Below are positions 58,660 to 64,000 of a stretch of 64,000 nt of DNA, one piece after another. Position 1 is the stretch's first letter. The number at the start of each line of letters is the position of its first letter. The stretch lies in the NCBI GenBank assembly GCA_001692895.1, contig KV748232.1:744001-808000 (forward strand). Direction: 5' to 3'. The notes beneath the pieces were generated by a model. The model ran no database searches. It worked only from the letters and a program-made list of their open reading frames with translations, and was not told the origin of the DNA. Position numbers and translations under genes: made by a program. This DNA comes from Cenococcum geophilum 1.58 (taxonomy: Eukaryota; Ascomycota; Dothideomycetes; Gloniales; Gloniaceae).

Positions 58660-61600
58660 CAATCTAAAGAATGCTAGCCATGTAGCTGTTTTAGCTAGTT
58701 AATAGCCTATCTTTTATTTTCTACCGTACCGTTTTCTACGCACCGTCTTATATCCTTAATTATTTTATAATAACGGCTATAGAATATAGCCTCGCTATTA
58801 ACCCGCTAGCGCGCCCCCTAGTAATAATTAAGAGCTTTAATTAACGGCTTACCTACTAGCCCTAAAGTCCACTTAGCCTAGAGCTAGAATACTAAATTAC
58901 TACCCTAAAGTATCTTATATTTTCTTAACGGCACCTATAAGTTAAGGATAAATAAGAGAGGTTAAGTATTAGCTTATAGTAGCTACGGCGGGGGTATAGT
59001 AGAAGCTTATAGTAGCTATAGTAGGGGTATAATAAAAGCTTGCGGCAGCTACTATAAGGGTATAATAGACGTTATAGTAGACGGCTAAGTAGGCTCTACG
59101 ATAGTAGACAGTTAAGGACCCCTTAGTATTTCCTTAGAGGTTAGATATATAGAAAAGGGTTTATCTAAAAACGGAATTTAGCTGTTAACGCGTTTAGAAA
59201 CGGACGTGGGTATAGGTATAAGTATAGGTAAAGATAAGGGTATAAAGCCGTCTAAAGACGGATATATAGACTCTATAGGCCCTATTTAGATACATATTTT
59301 CTTTTACTAGATCTATATAGGTGCGAATAATACTAATAACCTTTTTATCTCGCTAAGGCGTTCTAAGATTATCTACACGCGTAATTAAACCCCCTTTATC
59401 TCTAAGATCGCGGCCTTATATCTTAGCTTAGCTACAGCCTTATAGACGGGCTAGTGTTTCCGCATTATTATCTTATCTAGCGTAACTATGCTAGCTAGCA
59501 AGCCTTTTACCTATATAGTAAATCTCTAGTACTCCTTATAGCTAAAGAGGGAGTCCTTCTATAGGGGGTAGAGCGGGAACTACTTATATAAGATTATTAA
59601 GTCCTATAATAAGATTACCTTAAGCGTGTAGAGGAGGCGTAGAAATCCTAAGCTTATAAGGTTAAGCCATATAACCTTATTATTGGCCCTCTTTAGGTAA
59701 TAGGTTCTATATATTTTAGCTAGATATTAGTTTTAGGCCATATTTTTAAGTAAAGGGCCTTTTTAGCACCTCTTGCGCGTAGGGAAGAAAGTAGCCCCTT
59801 CCTTTTTTTAGGAAGCCAGCGATTAACCGCATAAACGTATAGGGTAGATAGCTAAGGTAGGCTCCCGTTATCGCGTCCGTATTTTAGCGTCCGGCCTATC
59901 TAATTTAGGTCTTCTTAACGCCGCTAAGCTTAGTATACTAGACGCTCTGCTTATAGGCGCTATAGGTTTTCTCCTTTAAGTAAATCCTTACCCCCTAGAA
60001 TATCTTTTTATTTTACTTAAACTATATATAATAGCTTAATGGCCGTTATAGTACTTTAATGCTACTAGGGAAGACGTATAAATTATAGTAGTTCTTTAGC
60101 TGCTATAAGAATAGGAAGCTTTTAGCGCCGTTTTTACCCTAGCGGTTAAAGAAGTAGAAGGCTATTATAGAAAGAGGGTAAAGAATAGGGTTAGTATTAC
60201 GTATATAGCTTATATACTTAACCTTACTATACTAATTCTGCTTCCCTTATATTATTAATATAACTATATATAGCGCTAGCTTATCTAGTTTAGGCCCTTT
60301 ATTCTCTAGTTTAATAAGGGTAAGGTTAGTAAGCTAAATATCCTATTTACTCTTACTCTAGGTAATAATAGTATAGCCTAAAAAATAGGTTAGAAAATGT
60401 TAGGTGAAACCTGAGTAGATAGTTATATAGCCGCAAGGTACGGGCGACCCTGGGGCAACCCAGGGGTGACTCGCCCGTAAGGCACGTGCTCTATACGTGC
60501 CTAGGGAAAACCCTTTCTACCTCGCACACAGACTCCTCCTTTTCCCTTAAGGATTCGTCTCTGTCTATACAATATACCTATTGTTCTATTATTGGACTCC
60601 CTATCTATATCCTTACCTTACAGAAAATAGCGGCTGTAAATAGTCTATATAGACTAAATAGGGTATATAGTAGTAGTAATATATAAACCTAATAAATACT
60701 TAGCGGCGGTTTAAAGGTAAGACTTAACTAAACCTAGCATCCTAGAGCCCATCTCCTAGTATTAAGTAATTGCCTTTTTTAGCCCTTTAATATTATAGCC
60801 GCTAGTAATTATAAATAGGCCTTAATTAATAAAGTTAACGCGTTAAATATAGTCCTTATTATAGTAGATACTGTCTAGTATTACTAAGAGCTTCGCCCCC
60901 TATAGTGGCTGCAAAAGGCTCTACCTTTTAACTACTATATATAAAGCTTAGTAATAGCGAAGACGTAGCTATTTATAACTAAATATTAGACTATCTTGTT
61001 AAATAGGGCGTTTAGGGCCTCCTCGTCCTATATCTCCCCTTCCTTCTTTATAGCTTCTTCCTCTGTGGATATAGCTGCCCCTATAGTTACCTTTCCCCCT
61101 AACTACTCTCTTAGCTAGCCGGCTATCTTCTACCTCTTCTTTACCCACTTGCTATTTTTCTATATCTCTTTCTATTTTAACTTCCATTTTTAATAGCTAA
61201 CGGCCTACAATTCTTAGTTAATAACTTACTGCTCTAAAAATAAGTAAAGATTAACTTCTATTACCTAGGCGCCATTTATATTACCTTTTAGTTTTATATA
61301 CTAGTCTTTTTACTCTTTCTACTTCGGCTTATACGCCCTTATAGTATTCTTTAAGCGCTAGGCCTTAAATTCGCTCTAGAGGCTATAGGGTAAAGGGGTT
61401 AAGGGGGCTTCTGTCGACTATAAAGTAGACTATAAGGTAAGGAGATTTTTAAAAGATTCTATATTTGCAAGAGGTAAGGGGGAGACGCATAAGCGCGGCG
61501 CGGGTAAATAAAGTTACTAAACGCTTAAATATTAAAGGAGAAGAAGAAAAGGGCTCTATATTATATAATTAGAATTACGGTAGGCCTTTCTATATAAAAT

Positions 61601-61700
61601 TAGAAGCCCTATATAAGCTAGCGCGGGTACAAAAATAGGAAAGGGTTGGAAAATAGATTATCGAGGCAATAGTGAGGTCAAAGGCGCGCTAAGGCCCTCT
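58660..61700 (-). pseudogene. Crypton-type tyrosine recombinase relic (with GCR1_C-like domain)
   Basis: Minus-strand frames show the recombinase core of fungal Cryptons: near 60190-60100 YISYIRNTNPILYPLS and AFYFFNR, then at about 59960-59810 IRQAGR-like text, NTDAITGAYLSYLP and YTFMRLIAGF, the conserved AYLSYLPxxFMRxxAGF block that surrounds the catalytic C-terminus. Downstream (58870-58690) LGLVGKPLIKALNYY, SEAIFYSRYYKIIKDIRRC resembles the GCR1_C DNA-binding domain. Cryptons move as DNA circles by tyrosine recombination. The N-terminal part (60623-61700) is too eroded to confirm, and the gene is split by a solo LTR. RIP-type stops throughout. A host Gcr1-type protein is the less likely alternative. 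Confidence 0.62.
60398..60622 (+). mobile_element. Solo LTR of the chromodomain gypsy family, little mutated
   Basis: 225 bp, TGTTAGGTGAAACCTGAG to CCTTACCTTACA, perfect duplication GAAAA on both sides (60393-60397 and 60623-60627). Keeps CACGTGC, CCTGGGGCAACCCAGGGG and CGCCCG where the four other copies have TpA, so it is close to the unmutated family sequence. The 66-aa frame 60486-60686 crosses its end and is not a gene. Confidence 0.9.
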
Positions 61701-62640
61701 ATACTAACCTAGTACTAACCTAGGCCTTAAAAACGTGTCTAAAAAGTAGGGGCTACCACCAAAGGGGGGGGGGGGGTAATATTTGGACGATATGTCGCGG
61801 ACCTTAGGGGGTCGTGCGTAACCCGGACCTCTAATACCTTCACGTCACTTATCTATACAAGGGATATCTTTATAAGATAAGGCTACCTTATATAGAAATT
61901 ATAGGCGTAGAGCTCTATACAGTCTATAGGGCCTTAGAATACCTCAAGTAAATAAAAACTAGAAGAGAAATAGGTCTATATCTTTATAGATAGCTAGGCG
62001 GCTATTAAAAGATTATAAATTAATTCTCTTATAATATTTAAATATTCAGCGACACCCTTTTTTTTTTCCTCTTATTTTTTTCTACCCTGATATTTAAGTC
62101 AAATCAAAAGGATTAAGCCCTTTTTGGTTCCGCTCGCCCCTATTAAAGCGATGATTACTTAATTGTTCCACTGGAGATACTTTGAGAGCAAAGGCTCTGA
62201 GGTAGTGCAAACTAGAACAATATGAATAACTGGTTATAACTAGTTAACCCGGTTAATTTAATACATCTCTTCTTTAAGGGTTTAGGTGTTTGTTGGAGTT
62301 GATTATTAGATGAATGGCTGAGCACCCACATAATGTAGAGATGTTGTCCTGGAATTATGAGTTGCTGGTGTATCAGGCAAGAAACGTTTGGCGTACTGGG
62401 CATAAATAGGTAAGAAAAATAATGTTGCAAATGATTCAACCTACAAAGGAGGTAATTAAACCTTGTATGAACCTTCATAAATCTCACCCACTAATTCACT
62501 ACTTAATGCACACCCCTCGGCGGCTTTCCCAGTCCGTATTGTATGTCTCCAAAATGGCATATCAACTAAAGCAATTTCCGTTAAAAAAGAATATGAGATT
62601 TGCGTGAAATCTATATCAATTTAATCACTAGATTGACTCC
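61701..62640. other. Transition from RIP-mutated repeats to the right gene island
   Basis: 13-G run at 61764-61776, then GC-balanced text to 61850, AT-rich to about 62110 and ordinary composition afterwards. Open frames of 61-91 aa at 62212-62607 show no known motif or start context and are not called. No RNA gene seen. Confidence 0.45.
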
Positions 62641-62647
62641 ATATTAT

Positions 62648-63061
62648 TCAATTCTTCTTCGCCCCAGGGAACCACTCCATATGGCAATCACCCAACCCAC
62701 CACAATACACGACCCTCTTCCCTTCCAAATAGACCGTATAATCCGTGACACCTGCCTCAATTGCCGCCTTCGCGAAGTCCTCATAGTTCCCTACCCCCGC
62801 CTGTGCATTCCTGATCGCTGCAACCAGTTTCGTACTATCCCAGGGCAGGGTGCCGGCGAGCGAGCTGTGTGAGGGGATGGGCGCGACGTCGGCTTCAGTG
62901 CCGATGTAGACGGTGGCGGTGCTGGTGATGTAGTCGATGCGGTAGCGGTTGACATTCAGTGCGGAGAGGGCGGAGACGGCAGCGGGGAATGAGAGGCCGC
63001 TGGGGGAGTGCACGGCAGCCCAGACGGCGCGAATGGCGGTGATGGTTGGTTCGGCAAGCAT
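62648..63061 (-). CDS. DUF1398-family protein, 137 aa
   Basis: Intact 137-codon frame on the minus strand with ordinary GC. The pattern fits the DUF1398 family (small bacterial and fungal proteins of unknown function, including E. coli YbcV): N-terminal helix with FPAAVSALSALNVNRYRIDY (residues about 25-44), a TYYG-like strand (TVYIGTEADV), the central AAIRNAQAGVGNYEDFAKAA (about 81-100) and the C-terminal strand pair GVTDYTVYLEGKRVVYCG ending in MEWFPG. Length is normal for the family. The start ATG at 63061 follows an A-poor leader. No signal peptide. Frames on the plus strand at 62600-62872 and 62949-63278 are antisense shadows. Located between RIP-mutated transposons and a divergent F-box-like gene; biochemical role unknown. 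In fungi such genes are sometimes linked to horizontal transfer, but nothing here tests that. Confidence 0.85.
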   Translation of the reverse strand: MLAEPTITAIRAVWAAVHSPSGLSFPAAVSALSALNVNRYRIDYITSTATVYIGTEADVAPIPSHSSLAGTLPWDSTKLVAAIRNAQAGVGNYEDFAKAAIEAGVTDYTVYLEGKRVVYCGGLGDCHMEWFPGAKKN

Positions 63062-63493
63062 GGCGGGGTTCTGGGATTGTGAGTGTTTGAGATTAAAGAG
63101 ATTCTATTTTGACTGTGAGAGTTACTTATTAAGAGAGTACAGGACTTTGAGAGATATCAATGCAGAAAACTTGAATTTTGGTTCTTTGGCAGGTCGTAAT
63201 TTTGCAGGTGGTGTTTTAAGGCCAGAGTTACGAACTTCTACGTGTTATCTAATACGCCACGAGCTTTCAGGCCGATGAGTCAATTAAAAATTCCAGACCA
63301 TATTGCTTATTATGCACACGAGCGCCATGGTCGAACGCATCAAAAAGGTGCATGAAAGCTGAGGTTTTTAGCTGCACGTTAAACTGAAAACAGGACCACA
63401 GACGCGCGGGCTCACGTGGTCCCCTTTTCTTTTTGTTAGCCGAAACATCAAGCCCACACGCCCCTTTGCTTCTGCACCATCATCCGCATCGCC
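63062..63493. promoter_or_regulatory. Divergent intergenic region
   Basis: 432 bp between two divergently oriented frames; should contain both promoters. A pyrimidine-rich stretch CCCCTTTTCTTTTTGTT (63420-63436) lies 58 bp before the plus-strand ATG, a common fungal transcription-start feature. No TATA box stands out. Confidence 0.5.
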
Positions 63494-63820
63494 ATGCCTG
63501 AAGAACACTTCCGCTTGTTCGACCTGCCCTTCGAGGTTCGTGTGAAAATTTACTACCTTGTCAAAGAGTCCGGCGGCTCGCTTGCAGGCCTGAGGGCGAA
63601 TTGCGCGGCTTGGAAAGAAGCAAGAGCGGTGGCGAGTGATTGCGGATGGTATCTGAGGAGAGGCAGGGCAGCACCTCCAACAAGACCAATCTACGACTGG
63701 AGGGCTAGACTGGAGATGCTAGACGCTTTCATGGGGCGACCGGGTCATGTAGAGCGTAATTTCGGCGATGCAATGGCGAGCATGCGTGCGATCAGAGAGG
63801 GGGAGTTGGTAGCCGTCTGA
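63494..63820 (+). CDS. Short F-box-like hypothetical protein, 108 aa
   Basis: 108-codon frame with ordinary fungal codon use. Residues 6-20 (FRLFDLPFEVRVKIYYLV) match the N-terminal F-box/2EXR-type motif L-P-x-E-[VI]-R-x-x-I-Y. The remainder (Trp-rich, CGWYLRRGR, a helical C-terminus MLDAFMGRPGHVERNF) has no recognised domain. It is short for the family, so a truncated gene or a first exon of a longer gene running beyond the window is possible. ATG at 63494 follows a C-rich leader (CATCGCCATGC). The same motif type opens the 423-aa gene at 41808. The minus-strand frame at 63745-63951 is a shadow. Confidence 0.6.
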   Translation: MPEEHFRLFDLPFEVRVKIYYLVKESGGSLAGLRANCAAWKEARAVASDCGWYLRRGRAAPPTRPIYDWRARLEMLDAFMGRPGHVERNFGDAMASMRAIREGELVAV

Positions 63821-64000
63821 GATATGGTACGGTTCTTCGTTGTCGTGCTTCTACCTGGAGCTGCGAGCTGACGACCAAACGACAGGATGTGTGGTGACCC
63901 TAGTTCGTTCTTGTCGACGTTGGACTCGTCTGCTTCAACCGTTGGGGACACAGATGGTTTTCCGGGGTAGGAGCCTGGGGTTGGATCTTTAGGCTGAAAT
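63821..64000. other. Downstream of the short F-box-like gene
   Basis: 180 bp of ordinary composition with no supported feature; the window ends here. Confidence 0.4.

Noticed and set aside
62212-62607. Open frames of 61-91 aa on both strands
   Set aside because: No family resemblance, overlapping in opposite directions, no codon bias like the neighbouring genes.
62949-63278. 109-aa plus-strand open frame
   Set aside because: Antisense to the start and promoter of the DUF1398 gene.

Overview
This window looks like part of a filamentous ascomycete chromosome, probably a Dothideomycete-type genome with AT-rich isochores. About 57 kb is transposon DNA wrecked by a process with the signature of repeat-induced point mutation (RIP). 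The text is saturated with TpA. Recognisable transposase, integrase and reverse-transcriptase frames are cut by TAG/TAA where CAG, CAA or TGG codons are expected, and paired copies of one element differ almost only by C-to-T/G-to-A transitions. Against this stand two short islands of ordinary composition, at about 40.8-43.95 kb and about 62.1-64.0 kb, which carry the only plausible genes. No bacterial-type features, CRISPR arrays or rRNA genes were seen.

Layout. 1-5.4 kb: two overlapping hAT transposase relics and a solo LTR. 5412-11475: a complete Ty1/copia element, 216-bp LTRs and a perfect GGTAT target duplication. 11.5-18.5 kb: unclassified decayed repeats, three solo LTRs, a long hairpin and satellite-like tracts. 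18568-27761: a full Tad-like LINE with 15-bp target duplications, split by a 3.6-kb hAT transposon (22475-26060) that keeps its terminal inverted repeats, a perfect 8-bp target duplication and a second, non-transposase reading frame. 27.8-40.75 kb: a minus-strand Ty3/gypsy relic (gag and protease recognisable) broken up by two 1-kb LINE-derived non-autonomous elements in inverted orientation, a 319-bp solo LTR, a 542-bp inverted-repeat element and a full-length minus-strand LINE (35231-40453).

40.8-43.95 kb is a gene island: one intact 423-aa gene with an F-box-like start (41808-43079), then the 3' remains of a HET-type (heterokaryon incompatibility) gene on the minus strand. 44.1-45.75 kb: a LINE 5' fragment split by a solo LTR. 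46037-58491: a complete Ty3/gypsy chromodomain element (TTACT target duplication) with a second full Tad-like LINE nested in its 3' part (52503-58066). That gypsy element itself lies in a Crypton-like tyrosine-recombinase element on the minus strand (about 58.5-61.7 kb, its other side left of 46037), which also carries a young-looking solo LTR (60398-60622).

62.1-64.0 kb is the second island: a DUF1398-family gene (minus) and a short F-box-like gene (plus) transcribed divergently from a shared 430-bp spacer. The transposons form an insertion stack whose relative order can be read from target-site duplications: copia, hAT, LINE and LTR events are datable against one another, and one LINE supplies the empty site for the hAT in the other. 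Boundaries given with target duplications are base-accurate; those of unclassified stretches are approximate. Protein-family calls rest on motif recognition by eye, without database searches.
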